Assembly (NCBI GenBank): GCA_028279685.1
Contig: JANQNG010000059.1
Coordinates: forward strand, 124,001 to 188,000
DNA from: Candidatus Nanoarchaeia archaeon
GTDB taxonomy: Archaea > Nanobdellota > Nanobdellia > Woesearchaeales > SKIA01
DNA length: 64,000 bases
Reading direction: 5' to 3'
Made by a program: the position numbers and the translations under genes. This document shows positions 50,870 through 60,211 of the stretch, in pieces. The stretch's first letter is position 1, and each line of letters opens with the position of its first letter. The notes under the pieces are model-generated. The model saw nothing but the letters and a program-made list of their open reading frames with translations, had not been told where the DNA came from and ran no database searches.

Positions 50870-53211
50870 TAATCAAGCAATCCCTTCTGTGTATTTCCTT
50901 CGAGCACTTCCTCGAATGTTTTGTTATAGAAACTCAGTACAGAATCAGCTATGGGTTTAATTTGTTTTTCGATATAATGATCGTAGTCAATTTGCGAGTG
51001 CAATGCTTCTGTAGGTTCAGGACCATCTGTTGTTATAACATACTCTATGATGTTTGACGTTATTTTCTTAAGTTTTCTTGCAGCTTTCACATGAGGAGGT
51101 GTTGTTTTTGTATAAGCATCAGGGCTCTTCCGCAATGCTTTTCGGTAGATTAAAAGATTGTCATACTTTCCTTTCTTGAGATTCTCGATAAATTGTTTTA
51201 CGTAATCTGCAATCTCTTTCCTGTGAAAAATCAAATCTAAGAGTTCTAATTGGAATTTTTTGCTTAATTCTGTCCAGTCTCTTCTCACGAATTCCAGTCC
51301 TGTAAAATCCATTTTGCGTCCTTTGAGGTTATCAATTACCATCAATCCTGCATAGCGCTTTTTGCTTCCTATATCAGATCCTCTCACAGTAGGTAAAAGA
51401 AATCGTTCATAGATTTTTTCAAACTCAAGCTCAAGAAAGCTTTCCCTTCCATAATTAGTTTTCACATACTTGGTGATGGTGTTGTTCATTTCTTCTGCAA
51501 TTTTTTTTCCTAGTGTATTTGCTTCTTCGACTGATGTCACATTTATGTTTACGAATACACTATCAGTATCTCCGTAGATAACTTCGTAACCTTTCTCTTC
51601 AATATGCTTAATAGTCATCTTGATAAAATGTTGGCAGGTTTTTGTGATGCTATTAGCCATATCCATCGAGAAAAATCTGCATCGTGGAGAAGCTAATGCG
51701 CCCCAGAAAGAATTCATGACAACTTTTAACGCATAGATGGATGTCTTATTTTTTTTCTTTTTCATTTCATCACGAGATTTCCAGATGTCTGCTAACAATT
51801 TAGGGAGGATGCCTTGTTCATTCTTGTATATTGCATTTGTAGGAGTAATAACATATTTTTTCTTGTTAGTGTATTTCGATTTAGTTTTTTCTGTTACTGC
51901 AGTGATAAAACTCATTGGATCAATATTGAAAGTTCTCATCACCGAAGGATACAGGCTCTTGAAATCACAGACAATAACATAGTCATAGATGCCAGGTTTT
52001 GAGTTCATTACATATCCTCCTGTGATGGGATTCTCTTTTTCAGCATAGACTAGTGTAGGTGCGACATACCCTCTTTTTCTCATCTCTCTCAGATAGAGAG
52101 AATCTAATGAAGCAATACTTGCACTCACTCTATTGAGTTCCATTCCAGTTAATAATGAACGATGAATGGTTAATGCCAGTGTTCCTTTGTCAAGAATATC
52201 GTAGACGAGCTTTGCATCTTTTATGTTATAGTCAATGAGCTCTTCTGGTGCTTCATGGTATCTGCGTTCAATCTCTTCTCCTTTTGCTACTGTAGTGATT
52301 AATTTTTCTTCTCCAAGAATTGTCTTTGCTGCTGTGTTGAGCTTATAATCATCCAGTTTCACAAATGATGTCCTGAGAATATGAATGCCATCTAATACTT
52401 GCCGTCCAGGAATCTCTGCTTTTGATTCTCTCATGAATTCCTCGCTGATATGTAATTTACAGTCCCATTCTGCACGGCCTAACTGAAAAGGAATGTTGTA
52501 TTCTTTGAATTTATTTCTTAAGATCTTCAGATCAAAATCAATAAGATTCCAGCCGGTGATGATATCCGGATCAATCTCCTGAATGTGCTCTTTGAACGCC
52601 ACTAATAATTTTCGTTCATGGTCGTAGTTTTTTGCGTTTTTTACTGGTTTGTCTTTGACGATCATTGCTTCTTGTTTAGTTGATGCGCCTTCATTCCAAT
52701 ATAATGCAATGGAGAATAAGGTATTTGCTTTTTTATCAGTCTCGATATCGAATGACAATGTTTTCAATGTTGGGGTCCATTGTGCAGGATATAGTTGAAT
52801 GTTTTCATAGATGCGATTGACATAGTTGCCTTTCTTGAAATGTTCATCTTTGATTTCGAAACTTCCTAGGAGATCATAATCCATCAGTTTTCTGCTTGTG
52901 AAAAGAATATCTGCTTCATAACATTTTATGTCGTGGTCAATTAAATGTTTTCGTATGCTGGGCACATCGCCTGGTTTTGTGGTAATTATTTTTACAACAG
53001 GTTCTTCCTGCATATTTTTGAGCTTTGTCGATTCATGCTTCAAGGTTAGTAGTTTTAGCGCTTTTTTGAGATCAGATTCCTTAATGAAGAAGTAAGGATC
53101 TTCTCTGTTTCGTATAAGACAGGATTCTCCATTATCTAATTTGGCAAAGATGTAGAGCCACGTTTCATTATCGATAATTCTATAGGTGGAATGGATGATA
53201 AAGCCTTTCAT
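50866..53211 (-). CDS. polB: Family B DNA polymerase
   Basis: Replicative polymerase with proofreading, 781 residues. The exonuclease domain has FDIETDKK (about 158), NLIDFDLKI (about 225) and YNIKDAKLV (about 333). Polymerase motif A is DFKSLYPSVM (about 420), motif B is KVVMNSFWGAL (about 500) and motif C is YGDTDSVF (about 560). No intein and no split are seen. The C-terminus Q-K-G-L-L-D-Y looks like a PCNA-interacting box, similar to the Hel308 terminus in this window. Single gene, convergent with the anchored protein by 4 nt. Confidence 0.95.
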   Translation of the reverse strand: MKGFIIHSTYRIIDNETWLYIFAKLDNGESCLIRNREDPYFFIKESDLKKALKLLTLKHESTKLKNMQEEPVVKIITTKPGDVPSIRKHLIDHDIKCYEADILFTSRKLMDYDLLGSFEIKDEHFKKGNYVNRIYENIQLYPAQWTPTLKTLSFDIETDKKANTLFSIALYWNEGASTKQEAMIVKDKPVKNAKNYDHERKLLVAFKEHIQEIDPDIITGWNLIDFDLKILRNKFKEYNIPFQLGRAEWDCKLHISEEFMRESKAEIPGRQVLDGIHILRTSFVKLDDYKLNTAAKTILGEEKLITTVAKGEEIERRYHEAPEELIDYNIKDAKLVYDILDKGTLALTIHRSLLTGMELNRVSASIASLDSLYLREMRKRGYVAPTLVYAEKENPITGGYVMNSKPGIYDYVIVCDFKSLYPSVMRTFNIDPMSFITAVTEKTKSKYTNKKKYVITPTNAIYKNEQGILPKLLADIWKSRDEMKKKKNKTSIYALKVVMNSFWGALASPRCRFFSMDMANSITKTCQHFIKMTIKHIEEKGYEVIYGDTDSVFVNINVTSVEEANTLGKKIAEEMNNTITKYVKTNYGRESFLELEFEKIYERFLLPTVRGSDIGSKKRYAGLMVIDNLKGRKMDFTGLEFVRRDWTELSKKFQLELLDLIFHRKEIADYVKQFIENLKKGKYDNLLIYRKALRKSPDAYTKTTPPHVKAARKLKKITSNIIEYVITTDGPEPTEALHSQIDYDHYIEKQIKPIADSVLSFYNKTFEEVLEGNTQKGLLDY

Positions 53212-53296
53212 ACCATAGATAAGAAGAATTCATATTTAAATATGATGTGAGAATATGTCTAGTCAGCATGTTTCTTGAAGACTTGACTGAGCACCA

Positions 53297-54205
53297 CTAT
53301 GCTATTCTATCTTCTATTCGATCTAAATAGCGCGTTCCTAATATAGGAATAAGATATACTTTTTGAGAACCTTCAAGTGCCTGCTCAATATTCTTCTCAA
53401 TGCTTACTATATGATCTGTGCAATAGGTATTTTTTGATAGAATGTAATGATTTAGCATAGTATGAATTATCTCAGAGGCTTTATCAGTATCCATAGTGGG
53501 AAGTAATTCTTTATTGACAAGTAATTTTCCTTCAGGTGAAATGACTTCTCCAGGCGTTTGCAAATAGTGATCGATCAACCCATCTCCAATACTTGATATT
53601 GCTGGTAGAAGAGGAACTATTGGCTGTGGCTCATCGTTTACTAATATTCCTGGTTGTGCATATGGAATAATAGAAATATCATCTTCTTTTATGGTGACTG
53701 CGCAACCTGCTCCTGAAACATCATTGTGGAATTTTGGTCGTATAGAATCTCTCATAGAATCTTCATATGTGCCATCAGAACGTAAAGGTTTTGGCTGTTC
53801 AATTTCCAAAAACATAAAATCAGGAGAGATGTTGTGAATAGTGTCTTGCAGTATTGCTTTATGGATTATTCTTCCAATACCTTTGTTACGCCATTTTGGA
53901 TCTGTCGCTACATACCCCCATAATAATAGACTGAAATCACTTTTTTTTATTGTAGTGAATGTGGTCATAGCTCTGACTTTCCCATCGGCTAATGCTACGA
54001 GGTAATTATAGTTTCCTCGTTTGCTTAACCCATGAGCTGATCTATGAATATGTTTTCTTAAAAGATGACCATGTTCTCTTTCCTCTTTAGGAAATGAACT
54101 GACATAGATTCTTTGAGCTTCTGAGAATAATTTATCGAACAATTTCTTATCTTGTCTATAAATATTTACAAGATTCTCTGTTCTAATATCGATGTCGTTT
54201 TTCAT
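53297..54205 (-). CDS. GNAT-family N-acetyltransferase with C-terminal extension
   Basis: The 302-residue protein has a GNAT core in residues 25-170: the acetyl-CoA loop VATDPKWRNKGIGRIIHKAI near 105 and the following strand FMFLEIEQP. About 130 residues follow the core and are mainly helical with no recognised domain. It lies 10 bp after the ureohydrolase gene and is probably co-transcribed with it and the DHS-like gene, so its substrate may be a polyamine; that is only an inference. Length is nearly twice a minimal GNAT. Confidence 0.78.
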   Translation of the reverse strand: MKNDIDIRTENLVNIYRQDKKLFDKLFSEAQRIYVSSFPKEEREHGHLLRKHIHRSAHGLSKRGNYNYLVALADGKVRAMTTFTTIKKSDFSLLLWGYVATDPKWRNKGIGRIIHKAILQDTIHNISPDFMFLEIEQPKPLRSDGTYEDSMRDSIRPKFHNDVSGAGCAVTIKEDDISIIPYAQPGILVNDEPQPIVPLLPAISSIGDGLIDHYLQTPGEVISPEGKLLVNKELLPTMDTDKASEIIHTMLNHYILSKNTYCTDHIVSIEKNIEQALEGSQKVYLIPILGTRYLDRIEDRIA

Positions 54206-54215
54206 TTCTTAATCA

Positions 54216-55082
54216 CTAATCCTTCTTGAAAATCTGGCTTAGCATGACATAGATTAATTTTGCAGCCAAGAAATCAGGAGCTTTATTTTTTGTCGGAGCT
54301 AATTCAACAATATCAAAGCCAACTACTTTCTTCTGTTTTATTACTTCCTTAAGCAGATTAGTTACCTCATACCAATCTAATCCACCAGGTTCTGGTGTTC
54401 CTGTAGAAGGCATGATGCTTGGATCGAATACATCAAGATCTAATGTGATATATACTTCATCAGATAATTGTGCTACTGTTTTTTCAATCCAATTAGGATC
54501 TTTTTTTATTTGATGTGCAAAGAATATCTTGGCTTTGTTGATAGAAAGTATTTCAGAGGAATCCATGCTTCTGATGCCGACAGAGACGACATTATCAACA
54601 AATTTTTTCACTCTTGCCATAACACATGCATGATTATATTTGCTTCCTTCATACGTGTCTCGTAAATCTGTATGTGCATCAAGTTGTAACACACTCATAT
54701 TAGGAAATTCTTTTGCATATGCTTTGATAGGCGCATATGATATTGAATGCTCTCCTCCGAGAGTAATTACGAACTTTCCATCATCGAGAAACTTCTTTGT
54801 CTGTGCGCATCCTGCATCAATCATTGCTTCAGAGGTTTCTTCTTCAATAGGATCTGCAGTAAATATACCTTCTGTATATACTTCAGAATCTGTCTCAATA
54901 TCATACAATTCAAGATTGTAGGATGCATCGAGAATTGCTGCAGGTCCTTTATCAGCGCCTTTTCCCCAAGTACTTGTTTTGTCAAAAGGAATAGACTGAA
55001 TAACAATTTTTGCAGTATCATAATCAGTGAATTCTGAAAGTTCTAAGTCAATTAGTCCGAGGTAATCAATTTTTCTTTCCAT
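54216..55082 (-). CDS. speB: Ureohydrolase (agmatinase family)
   Basis: Hydrolyses a guanidino group to urea; in this family usually agmatine to putrescine. The binuclear Mn2+ ligands are present: GGEHSIS (about 98), DAHTDLRD (about 123) and TLDLDVFDPS (about 210) with the GTPEPGG substrate loop. The 288-residue length is normal. Its start lies inside the 3' end of the DHS-like gene (31-nt overlap), and a GNAT gene follows 10 bp later. The grouping supports a polyamine pathway from arginine. Confidence 0.9.
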   Translation of the reverse strand: MERKIDYLGLIDLELSEFTDYDTAKIVIQSIPFDKTSTWGKGADKGPAAILDASYNLELYDIETDSEVYTEGIFTADPIEEETSEAMIDAGCAQTKKFLDDGKFVITLGGEHSISYAPIKAYAKEFPNMSVLQLDAHTDLRDTYEGSKYNHACVMARVKKFVDNVVSVGIRSMDSSEILSINKAKIFFAHQIKKDPNWIEKTVAQLSDEVYITLDLDVFDPSIMPSTGTPEPGGLDWYEVTNLLKEVIKQKKVVGFDIVELAPTKNKAPDFLAAKLIYVMLSQIFKKD

Positions 55083-56140
55083 TCTACTTTTTCTTCCTGT
55101 TCTGAAGGTGATATCTGATTTTTATCAAGCATTGCATTATAGTTGTAAACTGCTCTTTTCCAATCTTGCTTATGCAATACATAGCTTGCAAGTAAAGGCA
55201 AGGCTAATGTTGCTTCAGCATAAACCATCTGCTCGTTATTGTCATCAACTTTCCCCCAAGAATGAGCTTCTTTCAAAGTAGAACCTGATAATGCGCCATC
55301 ACGTTCATCTGCAACAGTAATTTGAATAGTGTACTTATGCATATGCACATCTTTTTTTCCAAGAATCTCTGCTGCTACCGTCGTATCTTGAGCAAAGTTC
55401 TTTGGCACACCCCCTGAAAGCATTACTAATCCAGTATCTTTTGCACGCATTTTGATCTTTGTCAATTCAAGAAAATCCTTGACGGAATCAATACTTACTT
55501 TTGGTTCATCTCCGCGTTCATGTTGGTGATGCACTAATCCGAATCCTGCACTGCAATCAGAGAATGCAGGCACAAAAATGGGTACGCCTTTCTCATACGC
55601 TAACCGGATAATAGAATCTTTACCAATGTTTTTCTTCTGAAGATATTTTGCTATCTCAATAATAAATTCTCTTGAAGAATACGGTTTTGGTTCAATGTTG
55701 TTTGCGATCTCGGCAACAACCATATCGCATTCTTTTAATTCATCTTCATCAATGAAGGTGTCGTAAATACGATCAACATGATTTTTCATAAGATCACTAT
55801 CATCTACAAAAGGAGTTCCTTGGTAATGAAAGAATCCTAATGCTTCAAAGAAATCCTGATCAACAATATTTGCGCCATTTGAAACAATGGCATCGATCAG
55901 ATTGTTGTCAATTAAATCATAAATCACTTTCTTCATACCTGCGCTGCATAATGATCCTGCTAAGCAGAGAATAATGGTGCAGTCCTTCTCAGAAAGCATC
56001 TTGCAATAGATCTTTGCTGCGGTAGCCAGATTTCTTGCCTGAAAGGCAGTATTTTGGAACTGCTCAATCAACGGAACGGCGTTAAATGCCTTAATATCAA
56101 GATGTTTAACCTTTTTCTTAAGATAGTCAGATTTCTTCAT
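55052..56140 (-). CDS. Deoxyhypusine synthase-like protein
   Basis: The 362-residue protein shares the DHS fold: CLAGSLCSAGMKK near 60, SGGVPKNF near 245 in place of GGSISKHH, SGSTLKEAHSWGK near 287-299 with the putative catalytic lysine, and the ALPLLASYVL end. It is longer and more divergent than the dys gene at 36020. DHS-like relatives can act as homospermidine synthases or on other polyamine acceptors, so paralogue function is open. It leads an operon with speB and a GNAT. A TACTTATAAGTA palindrome (56201-56212) lies upstream of its TATA box. Confidence 0.82.
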   Translation of the reverse strand: MKKSDYLKKKVKHLDIKAFNAVPLIEQFQNTAFQARNLATAAKIYCKMLSEKDCTIILCLAGSLCSAGMKKVIYDLIDNNLIDAIVSNGANIVDQDFFEALGFFHYQGTPFVDDSDLMKNHVDRIYDTFIDEDELKECDMVVAEIANNIEPKPYSSREFIIEIAKYLQKKNIGKDSIIRLAYEKGVPIFVPAFSDCSAGFGLVHHQHERGDEPKVSIDSVKDFLELTKIKMRAKDTGLVMLSGGVPKNFAQDTTVAAEILGKKDVHMHKYTIQITVADERDGALSGSTLKEAHSWGKVDDNNEQMVYAEATLALPLLASYVLHKQDWKRAVYNYNAMLDKNQISPSEQEEKVEWKEKLITSD

Positions 56141-56200
56141 AATGTCGCCTCATTTATAAAGCAGAAAATCACCACCCTTTATAAAACTTACTATTTTTAG

Positions 56201-56212
56201 TACTTATAAGTA
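56201..56212. promoter_or_regulatory. Palindrome upstream of the DHS-like operon
   Basis: TACTTATAAGTA is a perfect 12-bp palindrome about 15 bp upstream of a GTTTTATAAAGG TATA-like box of the operon starting at 56140. The location fits an operator. Short AT-rich palindromes arise by chance, so it is a weak call. Confidence 0.35.
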
Positions 56213-56235
56213 GAAACAACAAAAAGGTTTTTCAC

Positions 56236-57021
56236 TTATTTCAGCTCTTTTCCACAATGAGGACATTTATCATGACGATACTTGCGTTCTATCTTCTCGG
56301 AAAATGCTGCTGCTAATACTCCTGTAGGCAACGCAAAGAATCCAATGCCAAGAATAACCATGATGGCTGCTAAGAATTTACCTAGAGGTGTAATAGGAAA
56401 TACATCACCATAACCTACTGTGGTCAATGTAGCAGTACCCCACCATAATGCTTCAGGTATTGAGGAAAATGCTTCAGGTTGTGCTTCATTCTCAACGTAA
56501 TACATAACGCTAGAGGAAAGCACTAACATTACCAAAATTGAGAACAGCATAATAAGCAACTCTTCTTTCTTTGATTTGATTACGCTACCTAGCAATTGTA
56601 TTGACGAGTTATATCTGCCAAACTTCAGCATTCTGAATAACCTGAACATCCTTAATGATCTAATGAATCGCAAATCAGTCTTGATGAGCAACGGCAAGTA
56701 AAACGGTACTATGGCTAATAGATCAATTAATGCCATAGGTGTTATCATATATCGTAATCTTCCCCAGAGAGGATGCTTGTATTTTTTGTCGCAAGTACAA
56801 CTCCACACTCTAAATACATACTCCAAAGAGAATACGAGGACAGAAAATACTTCAAAATAGTAAAACACAAGACTGTATTGTTTTGCAATAGGTTCTACTG
56901 TTTCGATCATCACAGCGAGAATATTCACGCCAATTAATGTCATGATAAAGATATCAAAAAATTTGCTTATCTTATCGCCGTCTGCGGCAGGATTTAGCCA
57001 TCGATAGATTGTTTTTTTCAT
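56236..57021 (-). CDS. Voltage-gated potassium channel
   Basis: The 261-residue protein has six membrane helices: S1-S3 (about 24-112), an S4 with spaced Arg (R118, R121, R124, R127, R130), a pore loop with the selectivity filter TVGYGD (201-206), and S6 with a Gly hinge. This is a compact Kv-type channel. The C-terminus after S6 is short and ends CPHCGKEL, half of a zinc knuckle, so a tetramer could share metal sites. It follows the 509-residue unknown gene by 4 bp and seems to be in that operon, which is unusual for a channel. Confidence 0.9.
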   Translation of the reverse strand: MKKTIYRWLNPAADGDKISKFFDIFIMTLIGVNILAVMIETVEPIAKQYSLVFYYFEVFSVLVFSLEYVFRVWSCTCDKKYKHPLWGRLRYMITPMALIDLLAIVPFYLPLLIKTDLRFIRSLRMFRLFRMLKFGRYNSSIQLLGSVIKSKKEELLIMLFSILVMLVLSSSVMYYVENEAQPEAFSSIPEALWWGTATLTTVGYGDVFPITPLGKFLAAIMVILGIGFFALPTGVLAAAFSEKIERKYRHDKCPHCGKELK

Positions 57022-57025
57022 TGTA

Positions 57026-58555
57026 TCAGCTCATTTCATAGAAGGAGATTCCTGCTCGCTTCGAGATGTCATTTTGCGCTGTAGATAACCAGTAATTCAC
57101 GACAAGATTGTTCTGGTTCTCGAACTTCAATTGCTTATCGGTGTTGATAAGCAGTCGCATCTGATCGTCCTCGCCCAGAGTTGAAAAGTGTTCAATGAAT
57201 CTTCTTGTATCATTGTACAGTTCTATTTCTTCTACATAACAGCACCGAGAAATTAGATCACAGACTAATTTATCTTCTGCTTCTGATCGTGGGAAAATGA
57301 TTTTTGCCTTGACGGTTGGATCTAATGAACGAACATACTGGCCACGCATTGCTTCTAATTCGTTTGTCTGGCCGAGTACTTCGTAGCCAGAAGCAATTTT
57401 TTCTCTGACTTTTGCAGGATCATCTAAACGCAAAGTCATAGCAATATCATTCAGTTCATGCCATTCAGGAGACAACTCACTTGGCTTTCCTCCTGCCATA
57501 GCTTTTAATCCTCCAAGAATATTGCCTACTTTTGTTTTTCCGTAACCATCACGAACTGATTCTGCAAATTCAACAAGATAATCAACAACCTGTAAATCAA
57601 GTAGATGATTGACTGCTCGTGAACGATCATTACCATTCAGAATGATGAAATCTCCATGCAATACATCTTCAATTCCAGCATTTTCATCTGCAGTGAAGAA
57701 GAGAAACAAAGGCTTGTGCCCGGTCTTGAAATAATATAATTCTAGCTCATTATCTCCATATCGGAAACATTCTACGCCATAATGCAATGGTTGCTTTGTT
57801 GGTAGTTGCAGATCGCCAAGTTTCTTATGCACATCTTTCAATTCAGAAGAGATACTATATAGCACTTCAAGTGTTTCCATATCAGCCGCATAGTTAGCAT
57901 TGCTGCTAATAGCATCTGTTCCTTCCTTGAGTGTTGCTAATTGTGTCAAAGCATCACTTGCTGTAGAAAGTGAAACGTTAATATCGATGGAATCTTTTTC
58001 CTTGTACATTTCTTCCCTGAGGAACTTCTCAACACCTTCGTTGATGACTTTGTTGCTGATATCGCCAATCAATGCCTCTGCTCTTGTGAATGTTTCTATC
58101 GTGTCTGAAAATTCCCTATACACCTGATCCATTAATCTTGTTAAAAAAGAATAACGAGGATGTACAACAGAAACTCCTGATTGTTGAGGAGATAAGATAA
58201 TAAAACGATTCTGCAGATAGTCTTCTGGCAGATCATTTGCTTCTATTGCGAGCTCAGGACAGTATCCTGTGCGATCAATATAGTATATCTTTTTATCGTC
58301 TAAAGAAACTTCAATACCAATATGCTGTAATGCATCTTGATAAAGTTCAATTGTTCGTCCATCGATAGGAAATAAACGGGGAATAGCAAGCTTTCCTTTC
58401 TTTGCTCTCCTTGTTTGATTCAATCGCGTAGTTAGAAGATCTTGCTGCGTCCTTAGAGCAACCTCTCCAGAAGTATCCTGCTCGGCTTTTTTTGTCTTTA
58501 TGCCGAAAGATCCTTTTTTTCCGTCTTGTTTGAGTTTGCTCGGGTCGAACGCCAT
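57026..58555 (-). CDS. Unknown 509-residue protein in the K+-channel operon
   Basis: I recognise no family. The N-terminus is basic and Gln/Thr-rich (about 1-55), followed by an alpha/beta region, a long acidic-helical middle (about 150-250) and a Phe/Leu-rich C-terminal half with strands such as LFLFFTADEN. There are no membrane helices and no visible catalytic motif. It lies 2 bp from the upstream gene and 4 bp from the channel gene, so all are probably translated from one message. A regulatory role for the channel is only suggested by position. Confidence 0.65.
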   Translation of the reverse strand: MAFDPSKLKQDGKKGSFGIKTKKAEQDTSGEVALRTQQDLLTTRLNQTRRAKKGKLAIPRLFPIDGRTIELYQDALQHIGIEVSLDDKKIYYIDRTGYCPELAIEANDLPEDYLQNRFIILSPQQSGVSVVHPRYSFLTRLMDQVYREFSDTIETFTRAEALIGDISNKVINEGVEKFLREEMYKEKDSIDINVSLSTASDALTQLATLKEGTDAISSNANYAADMETLEVLYSISSELKDVHKKLGDLQLPTKQPLHYGVECFRYGDNELELYYFKTGHKPLFLFFTADENAGIEDVLHGDFIILNGNDRSRAVNHLLDLQVVDYLVEFAESVRDGYGKTKVGNILGGLKAMAGGKPSELSPEWHELNDIAMTLRLDDPAKVREKIASGYEVLGQTNELEAMRGQYVRSLDPTVKAKIIFPRSEAEDKLVCDLISRCCYVEEIELYNDTRRFIEHFSTLGEDDQMRLLINTDKQLKFENQNNLVVNYWLSTAQNDISKRAGISFYEMS

Positions 58556-58557
58556 TT

Positions 58558-59262
58558 TTAACGATCTCTTGCTGCTATCATTACCTGCTCAAGTTGATCA
58601 TCAGTTAGATCTGTCTCTGCAATCGCTGCTCCTCCGAGATATCGAGCAAAGAATTTATCTGAGCGCAATTCCTGCTCCCAGTTCTCAGCTACATCATCGA
58701 ATACGCCTGTGAACATATTGATTACCATATTTGCTTGGTAAGGATTGATTTCATCAAAACGCATTGCGATAAAGCGAAGGTCATCTCCATCATCGTGATC
58801 GAATTCAATAAATTGATCATCAACATATGTATTTGCAAAAATCTCGTATTTATCGATGTAATATTGATTCTCATCTTCAGTTTCTGAAATGAATCGCTCT
58901 CCTTGATTAGTCAATCTCAAGTGAATGCCATCTGCATCTTCATCAGTGGTGATAAGATTCTTCATTACACAGTAATCTACTGCTTCCTTGATCTCTCCTG
59001 TATGTTGTGCAGCAGTGATCATATCAAGACCGTGGTTTGCTATCATGTAATGCAGGAACATTCCTCTCCATTGCTTTTTATCATTAGCAAGAGCTTCATG
59101 GTCGGTATAATCTTTGAATGGTGCTTCGTAAAGATCCATTACAAGATGAAAAATCTTGAATGATTCTTCTGAATCTTCTTCGAAGGTGAGTGCTGCATGA
59201 TCATTTACTTTTTCCTCAAGATTAACATTAGCCGGGCCGAAATTGACGCTCCAATCAGTCAC
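58558..59262 (-). CDS. Unknown acidic protein, possibly the 3' part of a frameshifted PaaK-like gene
   Basis: From GTG 59262 this is 234 residues: acidic, helical, with two winged-helix-like segments (near 90-130, including a strand HLRLTNQGERFI). The same frame stays open upstream to a TGA at 59365-59367, across the whole 61-bp gap and the tail of the previous gene, with coding-like content (ETHIYPELSELYEHFAEP). So it may be the continuation of the preceding gene after a +1/-1 frameshift near 59360. Alternatively it is a separate gene starting at the weak GTG (GGAAA upstream). Confidence 0.55.
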   Translation of the reverse strand: MTDWSVNFGPANVNLEEKVNDHAALTFEEDSEESFKIFHLVMDLYEAPFKDYTDHEALANDKKQWRGMFLHYMIANHGLDMITAAQHTGEIKEAVDYCVMKNLITTDEDADGIHLRLTNQGERFISETEDENQYYIDKYEIFANTYVDDQFIEFDHDDGDDLRFIAMRFDEINPYQANMVINMFTGVFDDVAENWEQELRSDKFFARYLGGAAIAETDLTDDQLEQVMIAARDR

Positions 59263-59323
59263 AAGATTTCCTTTTCGTTCTTCATCAACAGGCTCTGCAA
59301 AATGTTCATATAGCTCACTCAGT

Positions 59324-60211
59324 TCAGGGTAGATGTGTGTTTCTAAGCTGTTGATTCTTTCCTGTCACTGTTCCTCTATCTGCAGTCTGAAACCTTATTT
59401 TTGGTTGTGTTTCATCATAGGTAGAAGTTAGTATTAATTGCTGATTTTCATTTTCTTCGATATGAAAGAACCAAGAACAATAGAGATGACAATCTTCATC
59501 AGCATTTCTCATAGCGACAAGACCAAAAAGAGGATGTGTATACAAATCATGATACATTATTCCACTTGGAGCTTCTTTTAATAACTCTTGCCTGTTAAAA
59601 TGATAGACATCATTTACGGAACCAGGATATACTTCGTTAGGAAATGCTCTGTTAGTAGCATTGAAAAACATGGTTGGTTGGAATCTATTCATTATTTTTC
59701 TTATTTCTTGATCTGAGTGATCTGCAATACTCATAGTTAACAGAGGGGTATCAAACCCACTGAAACAGAATATCATCTCATTCAAACCGATAAGTGAATG
59801 TACATCACCAGCAACCATAATTTTTTCTTTGCTCAGATCACGATTTTCTAGTTCTAACGTGTCATAAATAACATCGTATTCTGTTCTGGCTTCTTCAATA
59901 CTAACTATCCTGATTGTTTTTGTTTCTGGAAAATATGCACGAATAGGGCCTCTTGTCTCGAACATGTCTTCAACATTAGTCACTACAGTAGATATGTGCT
60001 CTCTTCCATATATGGTGTTGGTCACTCTTGGTAGTTGAGCGAAATCATCTAATGATTGGATATCGGTATTTACGTTCTTGTAGATTTTATTATAGAAGGG
60101 AACGTTTGCTTCTGCATGAGCCACTATCTCCTTTAGATATTCAATCTTTGGTCTTATTGATATTTCTGTTTTTTCTTCCTGTTTTATAAGTTCTGCTGCT
60201 GCTTCTGGCAT
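59324..60211 (-). CDS. PaaK/F390-synthetase-like adenylating-fold protein, probably frameshifted
   Basis: The 295-residue product resembles phenylacetate-CoA ligase relatives: ILKEIVAHAEANVPFYNKIYK near 25, the LPRVTNTIYGREH segment near 60, and an RFQTADRG end near 275 like the RYRTGD motif of PaaK. Catalytic Ser/Thr-Gly ATP loop is weakly conserved. A PaaK is about 430 residues, and this one stops just where the C-terminal domain should begin; the expected continuation is in the next frame (see neighbour). It follows the amidohydrolase gene with TAATG overlap and has GGAGGC upstream. Read as one gene it would be about 550 residues. Confidence 0.55.
   Translation of the reverse strand: MPEAAAELIKQEEKTEISIRPKIEYLKEIVAHAEANVPFYNKIYKNVNTDIQSLDDFAQLPRVTNTIYGREHISTVVTNVEDMFETRGPIRAYFPETKTIRIVSIEEARTEYDVIYDTLELENRDLSKEKIMVAGDVHSLIGLNEMIFCFSGFDTPLLTMSIADHSDQEIRKIMNRFQPTMFFNATNRAFPNEVYPGSVNDVYHFNRQELLKEAPSGIMYHDLYTHPLFGLVAMRNADEDCHLYCSWFFHIEENENQQLILTSTYDETQPKIRFQTADRGTVTGKNQQLRNTHLP

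Noticed and set aside
54468-55037. Plus-strand frames of 65-96 codons opposite speB
   Set aside because: They are shadows of the speB coding frame and encode Cys/Ser/Phe-rich chains with no motif.
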